Assembly: GCA_010279815.1 (NCBI GenBank)
Contig: QEOQ01000274.1
Location: 92,813-156,812, forward strand
Direction of reading: 5' to 3'
Length of the DNA: 64,000 nt
Source of the DNA: Brachionus plicatilis
Taxonomy: Eukaryota > Rotifera > Eurotatoria > Ploima > Brachionidae
Shown: piece by piece, positions 33,730 to 45,624 of the stretch
Layout: each line of letters opens with the position of its first letter
Numbering within the stretch: position 1 is the stretch's first letter
Notes under the pieces: generated by a model
Told to the model about the DNA's origin: nothing
The model's database searches: none
What the model saw: only the letters and a program-made list of their open reading frames with translations
Program-made: the position numbers and the translations under genes

Positions 33730-34891
33730 TAAGGTTCGCGCGTAGCAAAACTACAGCACTATCTGAATTTCAGCAAACCGACTTTAAAATATTAATCCGC
33801 ATACTTGAAAACCTTGAAATAATGATTTTTTAGGTATTGTCAAAAAAAAAATTTGATCCCACCCCCCTCAAAGATGCTTTTGGGCCTTTTTAAGAGAAAT
33901 ATACACTAAAGGGAAATTTTAACTTTAGAATTGGATAGATTAGTTAAAGAGGTGTCTAAACAGGTGCCACTTTGTCTATTTCGGAAGCAACAGCGATCGC
34001 TGACGATTTAATTAAAATTGATTAATTAAAATGACCGGTCCACCCATTGAATTTGCCGTTCCTATGCAATATTTGCCGTTCTTTCGTGTGAATTAGTTGG
34101 CTCAATGAATAATTAGGCGTTTCATTAACCAAGTGGTACCTTTTTAGACACCTCTTTAACTAATCTATCCAATTCTAAAGTTAAAATTTCCCTTTAGTGT
34201 ATATTTCTCTTAAAAAGGCCCAAAAACTCGTAAAAACCCCCAAAAATCGAGTGCCACGCCCAACCCACCGATTTTTGACCAAAACAAAGTTCATATTTGT
34301 GATCAGCATGGTCGAATACCCCCTAAAAAAATCAAAAAGAAAAAGATTTTGATATAAATTTTGATTAAATTTTTAATAAACTTTATTTTTTCAATTTTTT
34401 TAAAAATGTCTCATTTTGAACACTTTTTTTAAGAAAAATAAAAGAGAAAATAAAAAAAGTGGTCCCAACATTTTGTTCAGAATTTTCTCTAGTTTCAGAA
34501 TCGTTATAAAAAAGTAGGAGTCGGGGGGGAAACAGCGGACTAGATACAAAAATAGTGAAAAAATACCATTTTTTTACCATTTTTTGCCAAAATATCGAAC
34601 TATTGGTTAAATAATAGATTAAATTACTACACCATTTTGTAGATGAGACTGTGCGCTTTCAGAATATATACATATTAATAAGGTTATGTCTTTTACATCA
34701 TGAGATATTTTAGCTTAAAGGTAACTAAATTTTGTTTTTTTTTTTATCTTTGAGGGGGGTGGGATCAAATTTTTTTTTTGACAATACCTAAAAAATCATT
34801 ATTTCAAGGTTTTCAAGTATGCGGATTAATATTTTAAAGTCGGTTTGCTGAAATTCAGATAGTGCTGTAGTTTTGCTACGCGCGAACCTTA
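33730..34891. mobile_element. Large foldback element with identical 146-bp terminal arms
   Basis: 33730-33875 and 34746-34891 are perfect inverted copies beginning TAAGGTTCGCGCGTAGCAAA. A second inverted pair follows (33878-33974 and about 34128-34226, GGGCCTTTTTAAGAGAAATA...) with few differences. In the right arm the two blocks are separated by a further 519 bp (34227-34745) absent from the left arm, so the left arm has probably lost it. The centre (33975-34127) has no ORF. The flanks show no clear duplication. Confidence 0.8.
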
Positions 34892-35349
34892 CAAACAAAT
34901 TTAATTTTTTTAATATAATTTAATTTTGCAACCATTTTAAAAATATTTTCAATAGACAAAACCGCATCATTCGGCTTTTTTAGATGTTTTTGAGATGATT
35001 TGGAGCTAGTTCTGATTCTAGAAGAATAGTGTTTTCTTCGTTCTGAATGCAAAATGGAGAAAATTTCACATTTTTGTATTTTCATATTTTTAAAATTTTT
35101 GTGCAAAATTTCATAAAAATTTTATTTTTAATTTTGGTTAATGAATAATTTGGGAGAGTTTTTTTTTTTATTTTCTGAAATATTGCACTAAAAATCTAAA
35201 AATATGAAAATGTAAAAATGTATTGAGCTTTTATGATTTTAGTTGCAATTTATTAGATGTATTATGATTTCATTAATTTTAATTATTTTATTTATAATAT
35301 ATTCGGAAAAAAAATAAAGAGATAAAAACATATAATTTTTGTTGATATT

Positions 35350-35892
35350 TTCTCGTTATTGTTCAAAATCGACTGAAACAATGAATAACTAGAAGCTTTT
35401 TCTTTTCTTCCATTGAACAATTTACACTTTCCAACCATCTTAAACACTTTACTTTCGGCTTACCACTAAAATCAAATATTCAACACACTTGATACCACGT
35501 TTTATTTTTATTTTAGAAATCAATCTAATAGCTTAACCGCTGCCACCAATGTAGTACAGGCTGAGTGTGTGAATAATAAGCTTAGTATTTAGTTAAACAC
35601 TTTATTTAAAATAAGTTTGGAAAATAACAACTACTTCATCTCTTTTGAAATAACAAGTAATATTTATAGTCTGATCACGTCACCATACTACAATATTTTA
35701 TATAAATTTTGGTATTTTTTTACTAAATTTACTAAATGCGAAAGGAGTTTCATTACTCAAAGCCTTTATTTCTCTTGAAATATTAAATAAACTATTAACA
35801 ACAACACTAAATTTACTGTGTTCTTTTCTGACAGCCTAATTATGATGAATTTTGATGAATTTCTTTGAAATATTTAGAATGACCCAGTCACA
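35350..35892 (-). mobile_element. LTR plus primer-binding site and leader of an LTR retrotransposon
   Basis: On the minus strand a 343-bp block starts TGTGACTGGGTCATTC (35892) and ends CAGCCTGTACTACA (35550), with TG...CA ends. It contains GACTATAAATATTAC (TATA-like, near 35670) and AAATAAAGTGTTTAAC (poly(A) signal-like, near 35600). After one base comes TGGTGGCAGCGGTTAAGC (35548-35531), beginning with the TGG expected of a tRNA primer-binding site. A leader follows with a short frame (MVGKCKLFNGRKEKASSYSL) about 100 bp on. No gag-pol or second LTR is present here. A diverged LTR piece lies at 52473-52540. Confidence 0.6.
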
Positions 35893-38207
35893 AAAAAACG
35901 ATAATTAATCGATGAAAAAATATTTAAATACATCATAATTTATTAAATTTTTAAATAATATTATTTTAATTTTTCAAATTATGTTTAAGAAGATAAGAAT
36001 AAGTAAAAATTTAAAAAACAAGAATTTTTTTTCAAAGTTTTTTCAAAAATTATCTAAGCTTTTGATTTATGAAGAAGATCAATTCAATTTTTCTCAACAG
36101 AAAAAATTTAATTTTTTACTTTTTAAGTAAATTATTAGCTTTAGAATTGCTTTTATGTCTTTTAACTTGACTAAAGACAGCTTGAGTAAATCTTTGAATC
36201 AAAGAACATTGCAATCTAATAAGATATAAAATTGATTAAGAATTTACTAGTAATCGGTTTCATGAGTAGTTAAATTTCCAGAAGTATTAGATTTTTCAGC
36301 TTAATATCTTTCGGCTAGTAGAGAATGTTCAACTCTAAAAAAGACTGTAATTTATAAAAAATGAATTGAAATTTAATTGCGCATTTAAAATGTTTTATTC
36401 AAATTTGAAAAATGAAATTTGATCTTTGCCTAATGTTTGAAGTTTTCTGGTCCAAGACATACAGTACTGATTTGACACGTGGATTTTACGTAAATTTACT
36501 TAAAATTCACAGTAAAATATTTATATTATACACAACTAAAATGAATTATAGGATATTTTTTTAATTAAATATAACTTATAACTATTAACTGTCAATAAGA
36601 ATAATTAACCAGCATAAATTTTAATTATTCAAAATTTTAATTTTTTTTAAATGACGTTCAATTAAAATAAATGATGCTTTAATCTTAAAAAAAACCAAAT
36701 TTAAAACATCAAAATAAATTACACTTCTCTTTTTCATCTCTTTTTTTTTTGCTGACTTAAATTTTTTACTCTATTTATTTATTCTCCATTGCCTTTCAAA
36801 AACTATTATATAACTTATATAAAAAGGTAAATGATTTACCTTTTTCGAAAGAATAATTAGAATTAAATAAATTTTATTGTTCATCTTTTACCATTTAATT
36901 TAACTTCTTAACGAATAGTTTTTCGTTAATAGATAAATATGTTTTTAGTAAATAATTTTATTTATAAAATTAGATAAATAATTTTTGTAATAGCATAAGA
37001 ATTTTTTTCAGGTGATATTTTTATTTAAATGCAAAAATAGTTTTTCGCTGTATATGACAAATAAAACAGGGCCAGATCGACGCAAATAAGTGGTCAAGAA
37101 AATAAAATAAAATACTAAACTTGTCAAAAAGCAATTTTACAAGTGTAGTTTTGTTCAAAAAATATAGATTAAGCTTCAAACAAGTAAAAAAGTTTTTGTT
37201 CTATTTCACAAGGTATTTTTTCTAACTATCCTTATAAAAATATAAGTAGATAAAATATTATTGATTGATAAAATATTTATCTACAAAATAAATACCCTTA
37301 AATGTAAGAGCGAAAAATATTCTAAAAGAATTAATTGTCAAAAGTAAATTAAATGAGGGTTTCCAGGGATATTCAGTTCCAATTGTCGCTGAGACGCTTA
37401 ATTGTCAAGTTAGTCAGTCAAGATAATTTAGACAATTTTTATTTTTTAATGTTCAGAGACAAAATTAGCGAAAATTATCAAAATTTTACCATTTAAAAAT
37501 AGTGAAATAAGTAAAATTCAATTTCTTACTTTTAGCATGTGACTTTTGTCCGAACGGATCGACCAGAATCTCTGGTTGACAAATGAACAACATTTTGTTT
37601 TATTCCGAATAAAACAAAATGTTGTTCAATTTGACAATTATCTTATTTTGATTATTTTTTATGTAATGTTTGTATTCTATTCATTTATTCAAATTTTCTT
37701 AAAAAACAACTATTCAACTATTCAATTATTCAAATTTTTTAACTTGTTCGATATTTTTAATTTTTCGATAATGTTCAACTTTTAAAATTCCGATTCCCTT
37801 TATTAAATATAATAAAATTTAAAATTTTATAAATTTCAAAGCAAATAATATTTTCAGCTTAAAATTAATTTTGTTTTAAAAATTTTTGTTAATATACTGG
37901 ATTTTGCGGGTCTCCCACGTTATGTGACCAACACTATTTTGATCAGTTGGTGACCAGCACTGGCCACAATTTGGTGACCAAGGAAATAGGTGTAAATTAG
38001 TCAAATAAAAAGAACACTGGTCACCAAATGAACAGCTCTAGTCAAGTGGTCATCAAATTATTTTCATAGTCAACACCTCTTCCTTTCATCTTCTTCTAAT
38101 CTTAATTTCCTTTCCTTTCCTTGAATATATTCTCAGTATTTGCTTTACTTTCTTTTCTTTTCCTTAGGTCAGAACCAATTTTATTTTTGATCATGTGATT
38201 AACATAC
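35893..38207. other. Gene desert with small repeats
   Basis: No coding frame. ACAGTACTGATTTGACACGT with GATTTTACGTAAATTTAC at 36467-36500 is a partial copy of the terminus of the 38208-39207 element. The frames around 37546-37785 are low-complexity A+T ORFs without protein-like composition. Confidence 0.35.
37923..38052. repeat. Cluster of GGTGACC/GGTCACC motifs
   Basis: Within about 130 bp: TGTGACCAACAC, GTTGGTGACCAGCACTGG, TTTGGTGACCAAGG, CACTGGTCACCAAAT and GTGGTCATCAAAT. The units appear in both orientations and with loose dyad symmetry. They could be the remains of a foldback element or protein-binding half sites; no gene is adjacent. Confidence 0.4.
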
Positions 38208-39207
38208 AGATTTGATACTAGGGTTTTGGGTAAATTTACAACAATAATGTATAAGCAAAAATGCGAAAAAAATACTATTTTAAACTTTTTTCAGTAAATT
38301 AAATAAATTAAAAAAATGAGAAAAAAAAATACCGGTTTTTACGTAAATTTACGTAAAAACTTAAAAAAAGAAATTTGAAAATTTTGGTTAAAATGAGTTA
38401 AAATAAAAAATAAAAATTTCTATCAAATTTTTTTAGTGCTTTATTTTAAATAATTGGTTTAATGGTTAGTTCAGTCTCCACTTCTTTGAATTACGAATGG
38501 AATCACCTTTTAAACAAATTAAGAGAAAAAATTCGCAGATAATTTAAAAGAGACCATGGCTTTTTTTCGGTAAAAAAGATTCAGAAAAATACTTGGAAAT
38601 TAAAGGTATGTTTATATCATAAGTGATAAAAGATATTATTATCTACTTTATGAGCTTACTAAATCATTTGAAGCGGAATAATATAATTTAATTTTTCTTT
38701 TTCAAATCATCAAATTTAAACTTGTATTTTTATTTTTTTTCTCTCATCATTTCTTCAACTTTTTTTCTATAAAATATTAAAAAAATATCTAAAAGAAATA
38801 AATCCAATTTAAAAAAAAAAATTCTGCCCTCTTAATAAAATAGATAATAATTTATTAATTTCAATATATAATTATCACCTTTAATTCAGATTATTTTCTT
38901 TTTTCCAAATTTTACCGAATTTTCCTGTTTCAAAATTCTTTTTTTACGTAGATTTACGTAATAATCGGTAATTTTTTTTAAAAATTTATTTAATTTACTA
39001 AAAAAAGTTTAAAATAGTATTTTTTTGGCATTTTTGCTTATACGTAATTTTCAAAAATATTACTAAAATAAGCGAAATTTTTCGTAATTTGACCCTTATT
39101 TACATATATAACTTTTCGAAAAATTACGAAAATTTACGAATTTCTACGTAAATTTTCCTAATAATTAAATAAATTTACCAAAAACCGTAGTATCCAAATC
39201 AGCACTT
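38208..39207. mobile_element. About 1-kb inverted-repeat element with TTACGTAAATTTACGTAA motifs
   Basis: Left end GATTTGATACTAGGGTTTTG; right end, inverted, GATTTGGATACTACGGTTTT. Both arms then share TATAAGCAAAAATGC, AAATACTATTTTAAACTTTT and an ACGTAAATTTACGTAA block. The right arm carries about 110 bp more (39050-39160). The middle has a short frame MVSSVSTSLNYEWNHLLNKL near 38464, possibly the remnant of a coding region. Partial ends of the family occur at 36467 and 45437. The target duplication is not identifiable. Confidence 0.6.
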
Positions 39208-39445
39208 TATTAAAAAATGTTTCAATTCTCAAACTTCAACTATTTTTTTCACAACTATATTTTAAAAATACTTTTCAGGATTTTAATCCGCCATTTTATA
39301 AGATTTGTATACGAGATTGGGAGGAGTTTCTGTGTTTTTAGTCGAATTATTCAATATTAATCTATTGCTTAATAGTAGTTAACTAATTAAAAAAAGTGCA
39401 AATTTAATTTGATTAATTTTTTGAACTATATATTTCCAAAAACTT

Positions 39446-39477
39446 TTATTAAAAAGGGACTTATCCCTTTTTAATAA
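39446..39477. repeat. Perfect 14-bp hairpin
   Basis: TTATTAAAAAGGGA, loop CTTA, then its exact complement TCCCTTTTTAATAA. It is isolated, with no gene nearby, and may be the centre of a lost palindrome. Confidence 0.5.
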
Positions 39478-39499
39478 TGTGCTTATTAATTAATTACGC

Positions 39500-42400
39500 C
39501 ATTAATTTAAATTTCTTAAAAATTAAAAAAACTTTAATTCGCCCATTTTTTAATCATCTGCGCGTAAGTAAGGCATCTTTTAAACATGTCTACTTAAATT
39601 ATTTATAATTGTTCTAAAATAAAAATAATTTTTCTAGCACTGATGTCTCATTTTAATTTGTTAAAATATTAATTATAAATTATGGAAATTTTTATAACCA
39701 AGCAAAAGAAAAAAATTTAGGGAGAAGAGGAAGGAATAAAAGCGAACAAGTTAGTTTTAAATTGTACTGTAAATAAAATTATGCTGCAATTTTTAATCAT
39801 GCAAAAACATAGAGAAAAATTGTTTAACTTCAAAATTTTCAATAAAAATAAATCGAATTGAATAATTTTTTGAAGATTTAGATTAAAAAAAATGACTGAA
39901 GAAATCAAAAATTCGAAATAATATAAATTATTCGAAAAATTAAGCATAAATTTTAAGTTATGTTTAATCTTATCTATTTGGCTTTATATCTTTAAGTCAA
40001 ATTTAACTATGATAACAATTTTATTTTTTGTATGTATGATTAAGAATTAATGAGATCGACAATTTTTTTTTTTTCATAGACTTTTATTTGTCACAAAATT
40101 AATAACAATGATTACTTAATTATTAAATCTGATTAAATAATTATTAAACTTGGTGACAAAATGAATTAGTTGGTCAGGTTATTATTTATTGGTCATATTT
40201 TGAATTTAATCTTTTAACTTATTAAAATATTGGCTACCTAACATACAATATATTTAATATAAAAAAGATTATTTGATTAATTGTAATAAAAAGTGTAGAC
40301 GTTTCAAAATGAAGTTTGTTTTGCACAACTAGAAGCTTCTATTCAAATGCACATCTTGCGGTTTTTCAGATAAAAATAACCTTATTGTTTTAATCTGAAA
40401 CCCTTGAGTCTAGAGTACGACTCGGGAAGTCTCACCAGACTGAGTCAAAGAATCTTCCAGCAAATACAGAAGTTTACACAAAATACTAAATAGTAGATTT
40501 AGTCATGATTATTTTGAAAAATTTAAAAGCTTAATAGTTGAATTTGTTAAAAAAAGAATATTTGAAAAGTTGAATATTTGATTTGATGAAATTTAAGTTG
40601 TATAAATTATTGTTCTCAGAAAAAAATGTAAATGATACAACAAGTGAAATTAAGAAGAAGGACAAAAGGATGCATAGATTAGATATTCTGGAAGCAGAAC
40701 ACTGCTGATTAGTGTATATAGTGGAAAAAAATCTTTTGTGTAAATCTAATCGATTTCATGAAAGTTTTCCTCTTTCATTTTTTTTAATTTTCTATATTAA
40801 TTAGAGCCTCGTAGTTGATGTTAAAATTCCAAATTTATATTAAAATAAAGTATAAAAGTTAATTTTACTTATTTTTTTTACAAATTAAGCTTTTTAAAAA
40901 AAAATTTTATACCTTTTTTTATTATTTTTTAGATAACCTTATAATCATAAAAAGCTTAATTGCTTTTTCGCTGATAAAACAGTAATTTTTTTATTTTTTA
41001 CATAGGTGCTTATTAATTAAAAATATATTTTTATAGTAATTATTTTCTAATATTGTAAAAGATTCGTGCAGTTATTATGTATCAAATGATAAGATATTTA
41101 ACGTTCCTTTAATTATTGGTCTCATATTTTTGAATTTTTTACATAAATTTAGTTAAGCATTGAAACTAAAGAGCGGAACTTTATTCAAATATCATTAATA
41201 ATGACAAATAATATTTAATTATATCTTGAACAAATTAAAATAAATTATTTAAAAAAAATCTAACAATATCAAATAAAACAAGCTTGAAAATGTGAAAATA
41301 TTTTTTTTAAATAAGAAATCAAAAGATAATTTAAAGAAAAAATTAGTCAAAATTGACGTGAAAATTAAAGCTATTTTAATTTAAATAAAAAAGGTAATCA
41401 AATTAAACCACACCAAAAACAACTTTCAAAGAAACTTCATTTGAATATTTTTTAAAGTTTGTGATTAAAAGATGGATGCTTAAATTTTCAAAATTTAATT
41501 CAAATTTTTATTTTAAATGAATTGATAATTGGTTTTCTAAAAACAGAAAAAGCAATTTTTAAATTTAAATTTAATAAAAATAAATATTGGGCTACTAGGT
41601 TGTTAACATTATCTTAAAGAAAAAATGACGATTCATAGTATGATGACTAATAGGTTTTATAATTCAAAATAAAATTCATAATTTAGGATTTAGATCACAA
41701 TTTTGATTCATTTATAATGTTTCATAATCAAAGTTAAGTAATTAAAAGTTTCTAGTTTTCATGGCAACAATATTTATAGTTCTACTTGAGAATTAGTATT
41801 TTTAATATTGGTGCACATTTAAAACCGAATTTAAAGTTTTTTAAAACCAAATTTTCAAAAACATTTTTTTTAAATAAATAAACGAAACCTTGTTCAAGTT
41901 AGTTGACATTGAATTTTTTTTAAATATCTCAGTGAACTTAAATTAAAAGCATTAAACTAAAGATTTTGTATTTTTTTTTCTAGTTAATTTTATTAAGCTT
42001 ATTTTAAAAATAGATTTTATTCAAGGATTTTGAGAAAAAAATTAATTTAGATCAAATTTTGTAAATTTGAGATTTTCATTATTTCAAATTTCGTGATGAG
42101 TTGATTCTATATGAAGTGTCAATGATATTGAAACTATGCATTGTTAGCTCAAAGAGCTTGTGTGATTTTTAAAATAAGTCTTTTGAATTATCATAATAAC
42201 CAATTTTAATAATTTAGTAAATTGGTGTACCCAAATATTTTTATTTTGATTCAAAAAAATTTATCGTAAAAAATTCAATTCAATTTAAAATTTTTTACAT
42301 GAAAATTATTGATTTTTATGCCAAAATAAATATTAAATTGAAGGCGAATTGTTTTTAAAAATACTTATTTTCTTGTTTCCATGTTTGCATCAGAAAATAA

Positions 42401-43205
42401 TAGTCAAAAAATTTTGTAACCGCAATTAAATCATGCTCACGTTTTGAAGCATAATTTTAATGCTTGGCAAAATTTGAATTTTTAAGAAAAATTTTTGTTT
42501 GCTACTCATGATTAATTTTTACAAAGGTAAATTTTTAGAGAGACTAAAATGCAAAAGTATTCATTAATTAAAAAAAAAAGTCACCATAAATGAAAAGAAA
42601 TGATTATGCAACTAGAAATTATTTTATATTTATTTCGACACTATTTTATTTAATTTTTTTAAATTTAATTATTTTTAGAGCTAAAAATCCAAGTAATAAT
42701 TATTTTCTTAAATTTAATCTCAAGGGAACTCAAGGGTCATTTTTTAATTTAGCAAAAAATAGCGCAATACAGGTTAGCAAAACTTAAGAATTTACGCTTG
42801 AGTAAATAGCTAATAAAGAATGCAACAAAAATAGCCTTTAATTTTAAAAGGAAAAATAGAAAGAAAAAAATTGACCTTGAGAGTAATTTTATTTGAAAAA
42901 TAATTTTTATGCCTAATGAATACATAATTCGAGGTAAATTGTGAATTTTTTAATTTTCTATTAATAATTTCAAATAAAGTAGATTAAGTAACAATTATGA
43001 CAACTAAAATATTTAGTAATTTTAAAATTACTTAAAGTATTAAGATAAAAAAAAATTAAAAATAATTTTTTTCCAGTTATTTTAAAATTTAAATAAGATA
43101 AGGCGGTTTGATATAAAAAATCTAAATGAATTATAATATTAAAAAGGTGATTTTTCATCATTACAAATTAGGTTGAAAATTAGTGAATAAAAAATTAAAA
43201 TAAAA
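39500..43205. other. Gene desert upstream of the desaturase gene
   Basis: Strongly A+T-rich. I find no protein-like frame, tRNA-like cloverleaf or defined repeat. The short open frames here (39717-39947, 42590-42787) are low-complexity and not supported. Confidence 0.35.
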
Positions 43206-43224
43206 AAATTTTTTTTAGATAGCA

Positions 43225-44373
43225 ATGAGTAAGCCAAGAAGTGACTTCATTTGGGAGTATACAGATGAGCCGCATGCCTCAAGACGCAGAGAAATATTGG
43301 CCAAGTATCCCCAAATGAAAAAGTTGTTTGGCTACGACTGGCGAATTTCACTTCAATTTGCAGCTACAGTTTTGATCCAAGTGTTTATGGCATACATGGT
43401 TCGGAACATGTCATGGACTGAATTGTTCGTATTGACGTATGTGGTCAGTGGTACTTTGAATCATTCGTTGTCTGTTGGTCTGCATGAGTTGTCGCACAAC
43501 CTGGCGTTTGGTCCACACCGTCCTCTGGCAAACCGACTCCTGGGCTACTTTGCCAATTTGCCTATGGGTGTACCGGCATTTGTCACATTCAAAAAATACC
43601 ACCGAGACCATCACAAATATTTGGCAGTGGACGGATGGGACCCAGACTTGCCCACTCGAATCGAAGCCAAACTATTCTCTTCAACATTGGGAAAAATACT
43701 CTATGTTGGTTTGCTGCCAATTACATATTCCCTAAGGCCTATTTTGGTGATGCCCAAAAAAATCGATTTGCATGAAGTACAAAATTTGGTTGTTCAATTA
43801 ATTTTCGATTTTTTCATCTACTACTTTCTCGGCTACAAAGCACTGCTCTATTTGGTCATTGGAACATTGCTTGGCTTAGGATTCCATCCAATATCTGGAC
43901 ATTTCATTGCTGAACACTATGTGTTTGTAAAAGGCTACGAGACCTATTCTTATTATGGCCCTCTCAACTTGATCACATTTAATGTGGGCTACCATAATGA
44001 ACATCATGATTTTCCAAACATTCCTTGTTGGAAATTGCCTCAAGTAAAAATTTTATTTTTTTTTTATTTTTCTTTTATTTTTTTTTCTAATTTTTTCTAA
44101 TTTTTTACTTGAAAAAAAAAAAAGGTCAGAAAAATCGCTCCTGAATACTATGACAATTTACCATGTCACAATTCATGGATCAAAGTGTTGTACGACTTTG
44201 TCACATGCACTGAAATGGGTCCATACTCAAGAATTCATCGAGACTACAAAGTAACCAGTGAATATGCTATACTTAACAAAAATGATAGTTCCACATTGGA
44301 CAAGCAATCTTTGGCAAAAGATTTGAACAACAACAACAGCAAAGGCACCGAGTGCGAAAAAAAAATTGAATAA
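43225..44373 (+). CDS. degs1: Sphingolipid delta-4 desaturase (DEGS1/infertile crescent type)
   Basis: It introduces the 4,5-trans double bond into dihydroceramide to make ceramide, in the endoplasmic reticulum membrane. Exons 43225-44043 (donor GTAAAA) and 44125-44373 (acceptor AAAAG) give 355 aa. The N-terminal lipid-desaturase leader is conserved ([20 protein letters not shown]). The three iron-binding histidine boxes are HELSH (87-91), HRDHH (126-130) and HNEHH (257-261), with hydrophobic membrane segments at about 43-60, 65-80 and 185-220. The C-terminus reaches the usual end (YSRIHRDYK) and then extends about 30 hydrophilic residues ([20 protein letters not shown]), longer than the vertebrate form of about 323 aa. 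TTTTTTTTAG just before the ATG (ending 43219) suggests an intron within the 5' UTR. AATAAA is at 44440-44445. Confidence 0.95.
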
Positions 44374-44659
44374 ACCACAAAAATAATTTAGACTAAAACT
44401 TTTCAAAATGATGTTTGAATTGATTCTTTTTCAAATATGAATAAATCATTCAAGCTAAATAATAAAAAATAATTTTATAGTACTATTTAACATTTTTCTT
44501 TTCTTAAAGTTATTTTTTCAAATTTTCTTTTAAAATTATATTTGCAAATAAAAATACTTTTTACTTCGGAAATTTTGTGTTATAAAAATGCTTGATGGTG
44601 GTGAAGTTAAGTACAAGTTAAAAGAATGATTCAATTAAGATTTGTTTCACTTGATTAAA

Positions 44660-44762
44660 TTTTATTTATTTATTTATTTAATATATAATTTAGAGGAAAT
44701 AGTTCCTCTTGGCAGCTCCGAACTGCGTAGTCCCTTCTTTTCAGCCAGCCTGTTAGGAATAT
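44660..44762 (-). mobile_element. LINE 3' tail, hairpin family B, copy 1
   Basis: (TTTA)n at 44660-44680, then hairpin AGAGGAA-ATAG-TTCCTCT (44692-44709), hairpin GCAG-CTCCGAA-CTGC (44712-44726) and CCTTCTTTTCAGCCAGCC. On the minus strand this is the 3' UTR and microsatellite tail of an otherwise lost LINE. The partner copy is at 49880-49990. At 44764-44815 (ATT)n plus CAGCCTCATAGGCAA is a degraded family C tail. Confidence 0.5.
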
Positions 44763-45099
44763 TTTGTAATTAATTATTATTATTATTATTAATTTCAGCC
44801 TCATAGGCAATTTAAAATTGAATAAAAAAAATAAAAAAATAAAATATAATTTGATTAAACTCTAAACAAAAAATAAACTTTATAAAAATTAACGATTAAA
44901 ATAATATTTTTAAGAATTTATTCATCAAATGATCATAAGTTTATTAAAAAAAATTCCTTTGATTAAAAATTTTAAAATAAAACCAAGATTTTCAAAAAAT
45001 ATGAAAATTAAGCAAAAAAGACAAAAACTAAAGAAGACAAAAATATGAAAATTTAAATAAAATTTACCCTCTTAAATTTAATTAAAAAAAATAAAAAGT

Positions 45100-45150
45100 A
45101 TTTATTATTTATTTTATCTGTGCCGAGCCAAAAAACTCCTTCAGATTAAA
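45100..45150 (-). mobile_element. LINE tail fragment, family A
   Basis: TTATCTGTGCCGAGCCAAAA then ACTCCTTCAG is the inverted family A signature (CTGAAGGAGC...GCTCGGCACGG), next to a TTTATTATTTATTTTA tail. Confidence 0.5.
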
Positions 45151-45436
45151 AAAAATTAATAAATAAAGATTAAGAAAAAAAAATAAAAAAAATTTCTTTT
45201 TATTTTATTTAAAAAAATATAGCACAGGTTTTAGAACATATTATAGCTTCTAATTATTTTTTATTACTCAGGATTCCATTTAATAAACTTTAAACTAAAT
45301 TTAATTGTTTTAATTATTGTTTGGTTGTTACTGTAATACGTTGCAAACTACTCTAGATAAAGGCTGTAAATTGCCACATCCTACATAACTAAGAAAATGA
45401 AGTTGCTGTTTTTTTATATTATCTTTTCTGGGTTGA

Positions 45437-45620
45437 TATACAGTAGCGATTTGATATAAGGATTTATCATATTTTAAGTTAATTTTCGTAATTTAACAAA
45501 ATTTTACGATTTTCGATTCACGTAAATTACCATAAAATACTAAAAGAAAAAATTCACAATTTTACATGAATTATCGTAAAAATTGGTCAAATTACGCAAA
45601 TTAACGTTAAAAAAAATGCC
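45437..45620. repeat. Diverged end of the 38208-39207 element family
   Basis: ATACAGTAGCGATTTGATAT then repeated ACGTAAATTAC, TTACGATTTTCG and ATTACGCAAATTAACG motifs follow the order of the arm at 39050-39207. The other end is not found. Confidence 0.4.
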
Positions 45621-45624
45621 AAAA

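Noticed and set aside
40395..40460. G+C-richer patch (GAGTCTAGAGTACGACTCGG) resembling part of a tRNA
   Set aside because: Cannot be folded into a cloverleaf with acceptor and T arms; no GTTCRANNC box in place.
43411..43735. ORFs of 67 and 86 codons in other frames of the desaturase
   Set aside because: Shadows of the DEGS exon with its three histidine boxes.
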